From a virus: a DNA stretch of 64,000 nucleotides. A program made the translations under genes and the position numbers. Every line of letters starts with the position of its first letter. Position 1 is the stretch's first letter. The notes under the pieces are model-generated. The model worked only from the letters and a program-made list of their open reading frames with translations. It searched no databases and had not been told where the DNA came from. The DNA lies in IMG/VR virus record IMGVR_UViG_3300031712_000006, positions 1 to 64,000 of that record; one strand, given 5' to 3'. This document shows positions 23,590 through 32,261 of this stretch, piece after piece.

Positions 23590-23782
23590 CTTCCGGAAGC
23601 CATCCGATTACCTCCCAGTTGAAGTCTATCTCTGAGTTGTCGTCAGCGGTTCTCCAGTAGCAGTCATCTTCGTCGACGTGGACAAGAACGGACTCGACGA
23701 GCTTCCCAGTGGTAGCCCCTCGGAGGAGGGCTCTGACGGGTACTCCGACCGCGGGGTTTTGCTTCTTTGGGTCAATCCACAT
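23582..23782 (-). CDS. DUF551-like small protein (66 aa)
   Basis: Starts MWIDPKKQNPAVGVPVRALL and ends with FNWEVIGWLPEVK, the W.P..G..V and I.GW.PLPE layout of phage DUF551-type proteins. It lies antisense between two tagged plus-strand genes and overlaps the first by 8 bases. Confidence 0.6.
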   Translation of the reverse strand: MWIDPKKQNPAVGVPVRALLRGATTGKLVESVLVHVDEDDCYWRTADDNSEIDFNWEVIGWLPEVK

Positions 23783-23801
23783 TTGGTGTAATCTCGGGTA
23801 T

Positions 23802-24242
23802 ATGCCAACGATTGAAGTGGACGAGAGCGATCAGGTATTCGTGGTCAAGGGGCGTACGGGTCGTGGTGGGTATCACGAGTTTGGGCCGAGCGATCTTATC
23901 ATAGCGGTACAGAGTCTTCGTAGTGTTATTGACGAGGTGGGCTTTGAAGACCCTGGAGTACCGGAGAACGACATTTATACTCGTGTTTGGATAGGTGGTA
24001 CATACTGGGGTGGCTGGGGTGGGTTTACCCTCACGAATTTGGGGGGCCCTCGGAACACCCATGTTGAGTTCACCTTTCAGAGGGGACAAGCTCCAGTACT
24101 ACAAGAGAGGATTCTGGGTCTTGGTCCATGGGCAACGATTCGATACCTAGGTGACCCCACTGGCTCATCGGAACCACCCGTTGAGGAGCCATTGACACCG
24201 GTTGACAGGGTCTCGAGGTACAACCGGGATCCGGTCATCTGA
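23802..24242 (+). CDS. Tagged hypothetical protein (146 aa)
   Basis: Starts MPTIEVDESDQVFVVKGRTG, 11 bases after GGTGTA, in preference to an in-frame ATG 31 codons earlier. Beta-rich with many Gly and Trp (YWGGWGGFTLTNLGG). Ends in a Pro/Glu linker and the tag VDRVSRYNRDPVI. The stop overlaps the next ATG. Confidence 0.7.
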   Translation: MPTIEVDESDQVFVVKGRTGRGGYHEFGPSDLIIAVQSLRSVIDEVGFEDPGVPENDIYTRVWIGGTYWGGWGGFTLTNLGGPRNTHVEFTFQRGQAPVLQERILGLGPWATIRYLGDPTGSSEPPVEEPLTPVDRVSRYNRDPVI

Positions 24243-24754
24243 TGCCTAACCCTTGTGACAGTTGCCGGCACTGTCCCTCTACGTATCCCTCTCAGGGTGT
24301 TACGGGGGACGCGGTAGGGCGGTCCCCAAACTTTGGGTGGGAGGGCACTTGCTTACTGGGGCATCCGGTCGGCATCCTATGGGAGTGGGTTACTGAGAAC
24401 TTCGTGAGTGAGGACTCGTTGGTGAAATCCTCTTTGATGTTCAACATCTGGGAGCGTGAGTCAACACTACACGTCACGAACTCAACTAGATTCCCGGCTC
24501 AATCGAGGTTTAAGGTTCAGGTTGACCAAGAGATCATACTGGTTACTAGTGTCGATACTGGCGTTGGGGGTAACACTTGGAGGGTAACTCGAGGGGTTGA
24601 TGGTACTATCGCTATCCCTCATGCCGCTGGGGCGATTGTTACAGGCGCAACGATAGCGGCTATTCGACTTTACCGGTCGAACACCCTTGGTTCATGCCCT
24701 GACTGGGCTGAACCTATTCGGGTGAGTCGGTATCATCGTGCGTGGGTGATCTGA
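24242..24754 (+). CDS. Tagged protein: zinc-knuckle shell with inserted virion-type domain (170 aa)
   Basis: The first 40 and last 35 residues match the 22750 product (CDSCRHCPSTYPSQGV; IRLYRS...CPDW). Between them about 75 extra residues match a phage structural motif: TNSTRFP..., ILVTSVDTG, TWRVTRGVDGTIAIPHAAGA. The same motif occurs in the 58357-58856 tail gene. It ends with the tag PIRVSRYHRAWVI. The arrangement indicates a domain insertion into a duplicated gene. Confidence 0.7.
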   Translation: MPNPCDSCRHCPSTYPSQGVTGDAVGRSPNFGWEGTCLLGHPVGILWEWVTENFVSEDSLVKSSLMFNIWERESTLHVTNSTRFPAQSRFKVQVDQEIILVTSVDTGVGGNTWRVTRGVDGTIAIPHAAGAIVTGATIAAIRLYRSNTLGSCPDWAEPIRVSRYHRAWVI

Positions 24755-24778
24755 GATCCTCTCGGTGTACTGGGTGGC

Positions 24779-25123
24779 ATGTCCGATGTAACAGACCTGA
24801 TTGGAAAGCCTCTCACTGATTTCCGTGTGATTCAGATGACTGAGGTTTATCGAACCAATGAGGACGGTTGCTGTACCAAGTCAGAGGGTTGCTTCACGAG
24901 TGATGTGGTAGCTCTGGCCTATTCGAAGGGGTTGGGTGATTCTTCCTACACGGGCACGCGCAAGGTACTTGTCTTGACCAACGGGGTTGTAGGTTACTTA
25001 GTTGACTTGCCAGTGATTCTGGCTGATGCAGACTCTGCGCTAGAGTCTATCCGTACTAGAGCACTCTCCAAGTTGACTCCCGAGGAAGTCCAGTTACTAG
25101 GCCTATCTAATTTAGTTACATGA
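24779..25123 (+). CDS. Hypothetical protein (114 aa)
   Basis: Starts MSDVTDLIGKPLTDFRVIQM, 9 bases after GGTGTA. Contains a Cys cluster (DGCCTKSEGCFTS) and a helical C-terminus (SIRTRALSKLTPEEVQLLGL). Overlaps the next start by four bases. Confidence 0.65.
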   Translation: MSDVTDLIGKPLTDFRVIQMTEVYRTNEDGCCTKSEGCFTSDVVALAYSKGLGDSSYTGTRKVLVLTNGVVGYLVDLPVILADADSALESIRTRALSKLTPEEVQLLGLSNLVT

Positions 25124-25308
25124 AAAACGTACAACTACCGAATGGGCATGGGAGGCTTATCTGCAAGTATTGCAGGAATATCATTCACCAATGCGCGTGT
25201 TCCAACCATCTGAAGGAGACCTTCGGGGTCTGTTCGACTTGTGAGAGCAAGGAGGGGCTATCCCCTCGGGACAAGTACATGCACTTATCAACTCGATTAG
25301 GGCTATAA
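25120..25308 (+). CDS. Small zinc-finger protein (62 aa)
   Basis: Starts MKNVQLPNGHGRLICKYCRN. Two CxxC pairs (CKYC, CSTC) plus CACSNH form a likely zinc site. Translationally coupled to the 24779 gene. Confidence 0.6.
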   Translation: MKNVQLPNGHGRLICKYCRNIIHQCACSNHLKETFGVCSTCESKEGLSPRDKYMHLSTRLGL

Positions 25309-25412
25309 CTCAAGGTCCGTTACCTCCGGGTAGTCCTAGTTCCAGTCAGACTATGGTCCCTGTGGGGACAACTTACTTCTGGATTGACTGATCACTCGGT
25401 GTAACACGAAGC

Positions 25413-25805
25413 ATGCCAAATCCGTTTGCTGAGTCTTTGGTCAAAGCCATCCGCATTGATACCCAAAACCCTGGGTACGAGGCTGTAGTAGCCTTACTAC
25501 ACGAGTTCGTTGCGGGTTTGAACACTCTTGATCCTAGTCGCAAGTGGGTTCACTTCGAGATCGAATCTGGGGGCATTCTCGAATCAGGTCTGGCGTTCGT
25601 GGTCTTTGACTCCAGGTCGAGGGAGGTTTGGTTCACGTTCGAGGTGTCGGACGAGGGTTATCCGGTAATGGTACGTTGCTGGGGCTTCAAGGCGAAGCGT
25701 AACTCCAAGGAGGGCCTTGTCGACCTGCTTGTTGGTATCTGCCGTAGGTCTTCGGTCCGTGAGAAGTTTAGGGATTTACTGAGCCCACTAGATAATCTAG
25801 GGTGA
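25413..25805 (+). CDS. Hypothetical protein (130 aa)
   Basis: Starts MPNPFAESLVKAIRIDTQNP, 9 bases after GGTGTA. Mixed alpha/beta with no family recognised. Followed 7 bases later by the 25813 gene. Confidence 0.65.
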   Translation: MPNPFAESLVKAIRIDTQNPGYEAVVALLHEFVAGLNTLDPSRKWVHFEIESGGILESGLAFVVFDSRSREVWFTFEVSDEGYPVMVRCWGFKAKRNSKEGLVDLLVGICRRSSVREKFRDLLSPLDNLG

Positions 25806-25812
25806 CCCCTTC

Positions 25813-26364
25813 ATGGCATCCTGCGTTGAATGGTACTTGGATCAGATCTCGGAAGCGGAGCTGGTCGATGATTGCACTGACCCTGTTCTACGGGGGCGCA
25901 TCCAGTGGTACATCGACTTCCTGATGGCTCAATCGGGGCCGTCGCATACGAGTCGCGAGGTGAAGCGAAGCATACTGAACGAGTACTTGTTCAGTCGTGA
26001 GGGTAGGGGTCGGTATGTGATCGCGGTGGCCAAGCCAGCTCGGGTCAGGTACGAGCACTATCGTGAAATACTAGAAACACGTTCACAGTTCTTCGATTGG
26101 ACCTGGAATAAGTTCTTGAAGAACCTTGAGGGGTTCACTATCGAGCACGAGAACTTCTTCTCTATACTTCCGGATGACGAGCGGTTCACCCCTGCGGTCT
26201 GCGAGCTACGGGAGTTGGTGGCGCTTGAGTATGTTCTCTACCAGAATGCGATTGAAGCTTGTGCTAACCTTGACCGTGATGCGCAGATTCGTGGGACTGG
26301 GGTGGCAGCTTTCGACCAGTTACCCTTGAGTATTCTTCCTCCTGACGGTCCATTCAAGTACTGA
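25813..26364 (+). CDS. Hypothetical protein, paralogue of the 27691 product (183 aa)
   Basis: Starts MASCVEWYLDQISEAELVDD. It aligns along its length with the 27691 product: WYL.Q.......VD.CT....R.RIQ.YID, then EYLF..EGR and FFDWTW. The two copies flank the metallopeptidase gene, so the trio probably works together or arose by local duplication. All-helical; function unknown. Confidence 0.7.
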   Translation: MASCVEWYLDQISEAELVDDCTDPVLRGRIQWYIDFLMAQSGPSHTSREVKRSILNEYLFSREGRGRYVIAVAKPARVRYEHYREILETRSQFFDWTWNKFLKNLEGFTIEHENFFSILPDDERFTPAVCELRELVALEYVLYQNAIEACANLDRDAQIRGTGVAAFDQLPLSILPPDGPFKY

Positions 26365-26388
26365 AAGTACTTATACTTTCCTGACGGT

Positions 26389-27666
26389 ATGTTCGACCTG
26401 ATTGCTCGCAATGTCGCCCGACGTTATGCGGCAGTGATAGACCAGAAGACTCTCGATAAGTGGGCAAAAGACCTCAAGATCATGACCAAGATCTATCGGG
26501 ACATCCCCTTGGATTATGAGTGGGATGACACTGCAGGGCGCGAGAAGGGGTATGAGCACTTCAATGAGGCGCAGAAGCTGTTTCGCACCTTTCGGGACGG
26601 GTTTGAGGCTTGGGTATACAAGGTCATACTGCCCAAGATGGACAAGGAAGAGGCCCATCTCATCAAGGAGCTTCGCACGAGCACTTGGAACTTTATTCAC
26701 GTGCTTAGGGACTTGTTTCCGACCCGATGGGATGGGAAAGACAGCCATACGGTAACATACAGCCCTGACCTAAATGAGTTGAAAAAGAAGCGCGAGGGGT
26801 GGATCAAACGGTACCAAGTAGCGTTCACCAAGGTTTACAAGCAGCTGACTGAGTACATAGCCTCTCAGGGCGGGACGATGGTTCGCTATGATGCTGTGGA
26901 CCATCTTGAGGTAGCGGGCGTCCCTGTGACCATTGAAAACGTTGGTCGGAAGGAGGATGACGACTACGCTGCTGAGATCTTGAACCTATTGGGCAAGCAC
27001 TTGAAGACGGTTCGGAGGGCTGGATTCTCGATAGCGCTTGATGGGTTGAATGTCCTGTTGAAGTTTGATACCCGTGAGTTCGATGTAGCAGGGATGTACA
27101 ATCCTTCGACAGATATACTTACCTTGTACCCACTGGGTATGCTAGCGGCCCCTGATGGGCATACCTTGATTCACGAGATCGGGCATCGGTTCTGGTTCAA
27201 GTGTCTTCCGGGGCAAGCTCGAACTGAGTGGGAAGAGATTCTCGGTGACCGAGGGGTGACTATCTCTGATAGGGACATAGAGCACTTCTACCGCATTGTT
27301 GTGGACAAGCTTCCAAAGGACTGGGCCTTCATGGATGCCAAGGACATACTGAACTTGACTCTACCTGCTGCAAAGAGTCGAGCTGATGAGATCAAGTTCA
27401 GGGAGCTTTCTGAGACCTACATCAGGTCTATCAGTGCTAAGCCTAGTGAGCCTTTTGATCCGGATGACTACCTACGTCGCCTCAAATTCAAGGACAAAGA
27501 AGTAGTTCAAGTTGAGGAGATCTCTGACTATGGTGATACGGAGCCAATAGAGGGTTTTGCTGAGGCGTTCCGTCTGTGGGTGACGAAGGGGCCGCGGGCT
27601 CTCGGGCCTTTCACTCGAGAGCTATTCGTCCAAGTTTGCCAAGCGGGTGGCGCTCGGATTCGATAG
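26389..27666 (+). CDS. Zinc metallopeptidase-like protein (425 aa)
   Basis: HTLIHEIGHRFW near residue 265 is an HExxH zinc motif, and PIEGFAEAFRLWV near residue 390 supplies a downstream Glu, as in gluzincins. The N-terminus MFDLIARNVARRYAAV matches the motif of four other proteins. The 55714 and 56958 products share both features, so the window encodes three related enzymes of 415-452 residues. The role (virion maturation, cell-wall or host-protein cleavage) is not shown by sequence. Confidence 0.75.
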   Translation: MFDLIARNVARRYAAVIDQKTLDKWAKDLKIMTKIYRDIPLDYEWDDTAGREKGYEHFNEAQKLFRTFRDGFEAWVYKVILPKMDKEEAHLIKELRTSTWNFIHVLRDLFPTRWDGKDSHTVTYSPDLNELKKKREGWIKRYQVAFTKVYKQLTEYIASQGGTMVRYDAVDHLEVAGVPVTIENVGRKEDDDYAAEILNLLGKHLKTVRRAGFSIALDGLNVLLKFDTREFDVAGMYNPSTDILTLYPLGMLAAPDGHTLIHEIGHRFWFKCLPGQARTEWEEILGDRGVTISDRDIEHFYRIVVDKLPKDWAFMDAKDILNLTLPAAKSRADEIKFRELSETYIRSISAKPSEPFDPDDYLRRLKFKDKEVVQVEEISDYGDTEPIEGFAEAFRLWVTKGPRALGPFTRELFVQVCQAGGARIR

Positions 27667-27690
27667 TACTATCCATGGTGTAGGCAGAGT

Positions 27691-28194
27691 ATGGCCCCAG
27701 ATCTCAAGTGGTATCTGACTCAGCTTGAATCCTCGAACCTAGTGGACAGCTGTACTAAAGAGAGCATAAGGGCTCGGATTCAATTGTATATTGACCGTGA
27801 GGTGGATGGTCAATCTGAGCCGACGCACGTGACCAGGAGCCAGAAGCGCGAGATCTATCAAGCGTACCTGTTCAATGAGGAAGGGCGCGTGAAGTTTGCC
27901 CAGTCGATGGTTAGGCCAACTCACGATAGGTACCATGAGTATCAAATAATACTTGACAATCTGAGTCAGCCTATTGACTGGACCTGGGGTGAGGTCATCC
28001 AAGGCATCAGGGAAGTCATCATTGATACCGAGAACTTCCTCAGCATCTACCCTGAAGAGGAGCGGTTCATAGAGCCTTTGGGAAGTATCCGAGTTATTAT
28101 GGAGCTCTTATACGGGGTCCATCGGGAGGCCTTATTCGCTTCAGCTGGAATGGACCTTGAAGCTATCATTCCTGGTACGGCTGTAGCAGAATAG
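27691..28194 (+). CDS. Paralogue of the 25813 product with an amber stop near its end (167 aa)
   Basis: Starts MAPDLKWYLTQLESSNLVDS, 8 bases after GGTGTA. The last codons read GTAVAE, TAG, then DRFPLD; the paralogue reads GTGVAAFDQLPLS in the same place, so homologous coding continues past the TAG (to TAA 28231). This is one of three such in-frame UAG codons in the window. Confidence 0.7.
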   Translation: MAPDLKWYLTQLESSNLVDSCTKESIRARIQLYIDREVDGQSEPTHVTRSQKREIYQAYLFNEEGRVKFAQSMVRPTHDRYHEYQIILDNLSQPIDWTWGEVIQGIREVIIDTENFLSIYPEEERFIEPLGSIRVIMELLYGVHREALFASAGMDLEAIIPGTAVAE

Positions 28195-28243
28195 GATCGG
28201 TTCCCCCTAGACAGGTCATCTTCCACGGTGTAACCAGTCACCT

Positions 28244-28738
28244 ATGGCTGTTGACACGGTTTGGGATACTGCACAGGGCCTATTGACTTCATTGAACGCG
28301 TATCAATCCGTGCGCCCCGAGGTATCGATAGGGTACGCGGATGGTCGAGTTCCTGAGCCCACCTTGACCTGGGTGGCGTCTGAGGAGGGGGCGATACGTC
28401 AGACGTGGTCGATACCACTTCGATTGTTTGAATCGACCCTGAGCATGGTACGGGATAGGTCTAGTCAAGAGAGTCGTAAGGAGCTCTGGAATCGGATTCA
28501 AGCCCTTAAGAACAACCCGATTCGAGTGCTTGACTTGAGGGCTCGAAGCGGATCAGTCCGTAGTTCGGATCCGCTCGTATCGTTTCTCTATACCTTGATG
28601 CGGGACCACATGACCCCGGGTGAGGTGGAAGCCATCCTCCAAGAGGACGTAGAGAAGTGTGCTGGGAAAGAAGTGGAATACTCGAACGGGTGGCTAGCCA
28701 ACTATGCAAAGGACCTGGCCAAGCGCTTGACGGTGTAG
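28244..28738 (+). CDS. Hypothetical protein (164 aa)
   Basis: Starts MAVDTVWDTAQGLLTSLNAY, 11 bases after GGTGTA. Mostly helical with a strand-rich first third (TLTWVASEEGAIRQTWSIPL). No family recognised. Confidence 0.65.
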   Translation: MAVDTVWDTAQGLLTSLNAYQSVRPEVSIGYADGRVPEPTLTWVASEEGAIRQTWSIPLRLFESTLSMVRDRSSQESRKELWNRIQALKNNPIRVLDLRARSGSVRSSDPLVSFLYTLMRDHMTPGEVEAILQEDVEKCAGKEVEYSNGWLANYAKDLAKRLTV

Positions 28739-28746
28739 GTATTGGC

Positions 28747-29019
28747 ATGGCTGACGATAAAGAGAACCCAAACAGGGCCACCTACAAGGGGGAAGTGGTT
28801 GATGGTCAGGTCACACTGACTTCAGTTCAGTACCCCTCCGAGTTCGTGGGCGAAGATGGAAATGTTGCTATGACCTGCGAACCTGTTGAGGTTGTTCATG
28901 AGTACCCGTTTGCTACTTCACCCTTCTGTGATGAGCCTCGGCCTCCTGAGATCGCTCGGGACGTCACGGTGATGCATAAAACGGTTGGTGGTCGTGGCGT
29001 GGTGGGTAGGATTAAGTAA
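28747..29019 (+). CDS. Hypothetical protein (90 aa)
   Basis: Starts MADDKENPNRATYKGEVVDG, 9 bases after GGTGTA; an in-frame ATG 30 codons earlier would overlap the previous gene. Beta-rich (TYKGEVVDGQVTLTSVQYPS) and acidic. Confidence 0.65.
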   Translation: MADDKENPNRATYKGEVVDGQVTLTSVQYPSEFVGEDGNVAMTCEPVEVVHEYPFATSPFCDEPRPPEIARDVTVMHKTVGGRGVVGRIK

Positions 29020-29022
29020 GTC

Positions 29023-29445
29023 ATGTTGATTCAACTTTCAGGCAAGTTTATCATTGATCCTGGTCAGTACTCTCATCGAGTTGTAGTAGAGCTGGAGACC
29101 AGGGACGGTTCCACTAGGGATAACCATCCTGAGTGTGGAGTGTTCTCTGGTCAATATGATGGATTTGAAGAGACTAAAGAGATGAATCAGCGGGTTGCTG
29201 TTCTATCTGTTCATGAGGATACTCCTTGGATCCAACGGTTCGAACTCTGTGCTCCTAATCGCTCTCAACCGAGTCGATGCAGTAGGTACCACTATGTGGC
29301 TATTGGCTGGCATGGTGGGGTTTATATAGCTTACCCTGTCCCTACTGAGATCTTACTTGAGGACTCGGCTGGGTCTTGGAGCGTATCCGTAGGGCGAGGC
29401 ACTGGGGTGACAGTGCTCATGCCTGACTATTCACCGTGGAACTAG
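29023..29445 (+). CDS. Hypothetical beta-rich protein (140 aa)
   Basis: Starts MLIQLSGKFIIDPGQYSHRV, 3 bases after the previous stop. Alternating strands throughout, ending in MPDYSPWN. No family recognised. Confidence 0.65.
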   Translation: MLIQLSGKFIIDPGQYSHRVVVELETRDGSTRDNHPECGVFSGQYDGFEETKEMNQRVAVLSVHEDTPWIQRFELCAPNRSQPSRCSRYHYVAIGWHGGVYIAYPVPTEILLEDSAGSWSVSVGRGTGVTVLMPDYSPWN

Positions 29446-29458
29446 ATGGGTAACCACC

Positions 29459-29620
29459 ATGAGAAGTAAAGCATCTACCGAGACTGACCAGAAGTTTGCT
29501 CAATTACTCCTGGATACCGTTGACAATCAGTCTAAGAGGCGCTGTTTGAAGCCTGACCCTGCAGATCTGATAGCAATTCAAAAACTATTTGGGGTGGAGC
29601 TCAAAGGGAAGCGAAAGTAG
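29459..29620 (+). CDS. Tiny basic protein (53 aa)
   Basis: Starts MRSKASTETDQKFAQLLLDT and ends in a Lys/Arg-rich tail. It fills the gap between two genes and its stop is 2 bases before the next ATG, which supports it as real. Confidence 0.55.
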   Translation: MRSKASTETDQKFAQLLLDTVDNQSKRRCLKPDPADLIAIQKLFGVELKGKRK

Positions 29621-29622
29621 CA

Positions 29623-30423
29623 ATGCTTGATAAGCTGGTCTATGACCCAGAGGATGGGTACTACGATGAGAATGGGGTCGTCTGGGCTACTCGGGCGGCT
29701 TACCTCAAGCAAGGTGTTCTACCCCTCTGTGACTGCGGGGACTCGGATGCGATCCTCCGGTACATCGTCGAGATGTTTAGACTCCATGTTGGGCAGTCGA
29801 CATGGGATACCAACAGGTACGAGGACATGCCCACGATGTTCTTCCTCTCATGGGCCAGCAACCAGGACTACATCGAGCATGGGGCGACAATTCGTTGCTC
29901 CTGGATTACCTCCAAGGGTGAGGAGCTTCTCAAGGACATCGAGACCGTGCTCAGTGAAGGTGTAGTGTACCCCATGATTGAACATCTGGATGCAAACCAA
30001 ATACGAGAGCTCCAAACAAAGATTGAGAAGGCTCATGAGGAGATGCTAATCAATCAACACAAGGAGTCTCAGATCCGTGATCTTGAGAATACAAGCCATG
30101 TGTTGGTTGAGTTGAAGCAAACCTGGAATGGCTTAGTTCAAGAAGCTGCATCCGATCAGTTATCGTCCTATCGTGGGGTTGTACTAGCTAAGGTCAAGAT
30201 ACCAGAGGACTTCTTTTTGCCAAGCCTGGGAGAACTGATCAGCTCGATAAGAGCTGATGGATTTCAATGTGAACTGATCTCATCTGGTAGACTGACCTCA
30301 CCTACTTTAGTAATGGATGGGGGGTCTCGCTTCTATCTGAAGGAAGGCACCCCTGAACTTTACTGTGGGTCAGGGCCTCGCATTGAGAAATTACTAGTCG
30401 CCTCGTGGATACCATTGCCGTGA
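29623..30423 (+). CDS. Hypoth. protein with coiled-coil middle (266 aa)
   Basis: Starts MLDKLVYDPEDGYYDENGVV. Residues about 115-165 are heptad-like (IRELQTKIEKAHEEMLINQH). The first 100 residues carry CDCGDSD and Trp-rich strands; the last 80 look alpha/beta. No family recognised. Confidence 0.65.
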   Translation: MLDKLVYDPEDGYYDENGVVWATRAAYLKQGVLPLCDCGDSDAILRYIVEMFRLHVGQSTWDTNRYEDMPTMFFLSWASNQDYIEHGATIRCSWITSKGEELLKDIETVLSEGVVYPMIEHLDANQIRELQTKIEKAHEEMLINQHKESQIRDLENTSHVLVELKQTWNGLVQEAASDQLSSYRGVVLAKVKIPEDFFLPSLGELISSIRADGFQCELISSGRLTSPTLVMDGGSRFYLKEGTPELYCGSGPRIEKLLVASWIPLP

Positions 30424-30426
30424 TGT

Positions 30427-30684
30427 CTAGTCCTGAGACCCAGGACCCAAAACCACGCACCGAATGAATTCAGGTCCATTGTCAACATCACTCTCGGTCC
30501 ACCCATGCTCTTCCAGCTCTGGGGTTAAGTGATGTAAGCGAGCCTCATGGTCATCGTTGAAGACGAAGTTGTCGTCGATATCACCCAACTTGTCGTAACC
30601 ATTACCCTCTTCATCTTGGGCGAGTACAACCAACAGCTCAGGGTCAAGCTTCGATAGGGCTTCAATCAGGTCTTTGACTCTCAT
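30427..30684 (-). CDS. Conserved small phage protein (85 aa)
   Basis: Starts MRVKDLIEALSKLDPELLVV, the common phage pattern (V.dLIe.L...dPd..V) followed by an acidic middle and a short beta end. GGTGTA precedes the ATG by 13 bases and overlaps the stop of the upstream gene. Function unknown. Confidence 0.7.
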   Translation of the reverse strand: MRVKDLIEALSKLDPELLVVLAQDEEGNGYDKLGDIDDNFVFNDDHEARLHHLTPELEEHGWTESDVDNGPEFIRCVVLGPGSQD

Positions 30685-30696
30685 AGTGACCCGAGG

Positions 30697-31383
30697 TTAC
30701 ACCTTGTGCTTGAGGACTTCAATTCTATCGTGGGTCTTCTGAATGGTCTCAGGGCTCATGTAGTCCAGGTTGATCTTGAGCTGAGTCCGTAGTGACTCGA
30801 GTTCGAGTCGTGCGAGGTACTTCTTCTCGGCGGGGGCGCTACGGGGCTTGATGAGGTACTGGACTGTTGGGCCTAGCTTGCGCTTACCCACAATGGTTCC
30901 CGTTGGTGTCTCGGTACCGATTGGGGTTGTTTTCAGAACGAAGGTGGGTTGTGGATCCTTGTCCCATCCTCGTCCTTCGATTCGGGCGCCTTCCTCTTGG
31001 ATGTGGCAGCCGGGCTTCCACGGCTTGTCGGTATCTTCTTTGGGGATACGCTCAGGCTTCTTTAGCTTTCCGTTCTTATCCAAGTAGGTGACTTCGACGG
31101 TTGCATCGAGGTATCGTTGTCTGACCCTACGCGCCTGCTCTCGCTTGTAGGTGTCATCCCACTCTTGGAACAACCGAGTCAGGCTGACCTTCTCATCCTT
31201 CTTGGGGCCGAGAGCTATCGAGATACTCCGAGTCAGGCTACTAGGACCCCCTTGATAGATAGGGCCAGTGACATCATAATCGCACTCCCGGATGGCATCT
31301 ATGAAGGCTGGCCAGTTGTCCCCCTGGGAGGGCATGTGCTCTGCGCGCTCGACCAGTTCCTTGACTACCGGATCGTGGGTCAT
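30697..31383 (-). CDS. Hypothetical protein (228 aa)
   Basis: Starts MTHDPVVKELVERAEHMPSQ with GAGG upstream; the longer frame to 31467 overlaps another gene. Basic middle (KREQARRVRQRYLD) and a helical C-terminus. No family recognised. Confidence 0.65.
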   Translation of the reverse strand: MTHDPVVKELVERAEHMPSQGDNWPAFIDAIRECDYDVTGPIYQGGPSSLTRSISIALGPKKDEKVSLTRLFQEWDDTYKREQARRVRQRYLDATVEVTYLDKNGKLKKPERIPKEDTDKPWKPGCHIQEEGARIEGRGWDKDPQPTFVLKTTPIGTETPTGTIVGKRKLGPTVQYLIKPRSAPAEKKYLARLELESLRTQLKINLDYMSPETIQKTHDRIEVLKHKV

Positions 31384-31411
31384 ACTGGGTAGGTCCTCAT
31401 AGGTAGAAGTT

Positions 31412-31546
31412 TCAGGTGATCCGTTTGGGAGTACCAAACTCTGGGACGGTATAGGATTCCTCTGCATCAGAAGGGGTGAGCCTTGAAGCGCTGGCCCAAT
31501 GAAGGAAGACTTCCCCTCGGTCGGTTACAATAATGGCGGTGGTCAT
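31412..31546 (-). CDS. Tiny hypothetical protein (44 aa)
   Basis: Starts MTTAIIVTDRGEVFLHWASA. It fits between the 31865 and 31383 genes with short gaps. Small and without recognised family. Confidence 0.45.
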   Translation of the reverse strand: MTTAIIVTDRGEVFLHWASASRLTPSDAEESYTVPEFGTPKRIT

Positions 31547-31559
31547 GCTACCCTGTGGC

Positions 31560-31865
31560 CTATTGCTTCGAGACTTCCTTGTAGGCCTTGTCGTAAAGGT
31601 GTTCTCGACCACTGCGCCAGCTCTCGAGGGTGCAGGCGTCGCACATCCAGTGGTAGTCTGACTTATGGTTGTTGTTCGCGTAGGCAGAGAGCCAGATGTA
31701 CTTCTTGCAGGCCTCGAAGAACTCGTCATCAGTCATGGTAGCGAGCTTGTCGGCATACTCTTGACGAAGCGGGCCGTCATTGCTCTTACCGGGAATAGTG
31801 ACCTTGCCGTTTTCAAGTACCAGTTCAACACCACAGGCAAACAGACATCGTCGTTCAGTAGTCAT
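31560..31865 (-). CDS. Hypothetical zinc-binding protein (101 aa)
   Basis: Starts MTTERRCLFACGVELVLENG. Cysteines at both ends (CLFACG, WMCDACTLE) may share a zinc. Class A promoter six bases upstream. Confidence 0.65.
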   Translation of the reverse strand: MTTERRCLFACGVELVLENGKVTIPGKSNDGPLRQEYADKLATMTDDEFFEACKKYIWLSAYANNNHKSDYHWMCDACTLESWRSGREHLYDKAYKEVSKQ

Positions 31866-31871
31866 GATTCG

Positions 31872-31899
31872 TATTACGCGCGAGGATGACGATTCTCAA
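31872..31899 (-). promoter_or_regulatory. Class A promoter
   Basis: TTGAGA, 17 bases with CTCGCGCG, TAATA, six bases before ATG 31865. Confidence 0.7.
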
Positions 31900-31961
31900 C
31901 CTAAAACTGGCCATTGTCCAGCTTGACTTGGAATAGCCGTTTCTGGTATGGCTGTCACACC

Positions 31962-32261
31962 ATGATGTTCATAGTGACCGGACCTGTAAATTCAAAAGAA
32001 CAACGGATGGTACTCATCGAAGCGCCGACTATTGACGCTGCTGCTCTTGGGGCCGGGGCTCACCTCGGGATTGAGGTAGACGGTCACGCCCAGATAGTAG
32101 ACTTCAGGTTTGCTGATTCAGCTCGTGAGTACCGTTACATACGGGGTACAGAGGTTTCTGGGGACTACGAGTACTACAAGATCACCCCCAAAGTGACGGT
32201 TCAGGTGAACGGTGATGGGGTTATCCTTGCCGAACCAGGGGTAGCATGCCCTCAGCAGTAG
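31962..32261 (+). CDS. Hypothetical protein, paralogue of the 32912 product (99 aa)
   Basis: Starts MMFIVTGPVNSKEQRMVLIE and aligns with 32912 (LVTGP, VLVVEAST, VADF...SPREYQYVR). The two flank three small genes, so this stretch arose partly by duplication. Beta-rich; function unknown. Confidence 0.65.
   Translation: MMFIVTGPVNSKEQRMVLIEAPTIDAAALGAGAHLGIEVDGHAQIVDFRFADSAREYRYIRGTEVSGDYEYYKITPKVTVQVNGDGVILAEPGVACPQQ

Noticed and set aside
24764-24769. GGTGTA as a Shine-Dalgarno sequence
   Set aside because: GGTG could pair with 16S rRNA, but 8-14 bases to ATG is too far and variable, and the following TA is as conserved as GGTG.
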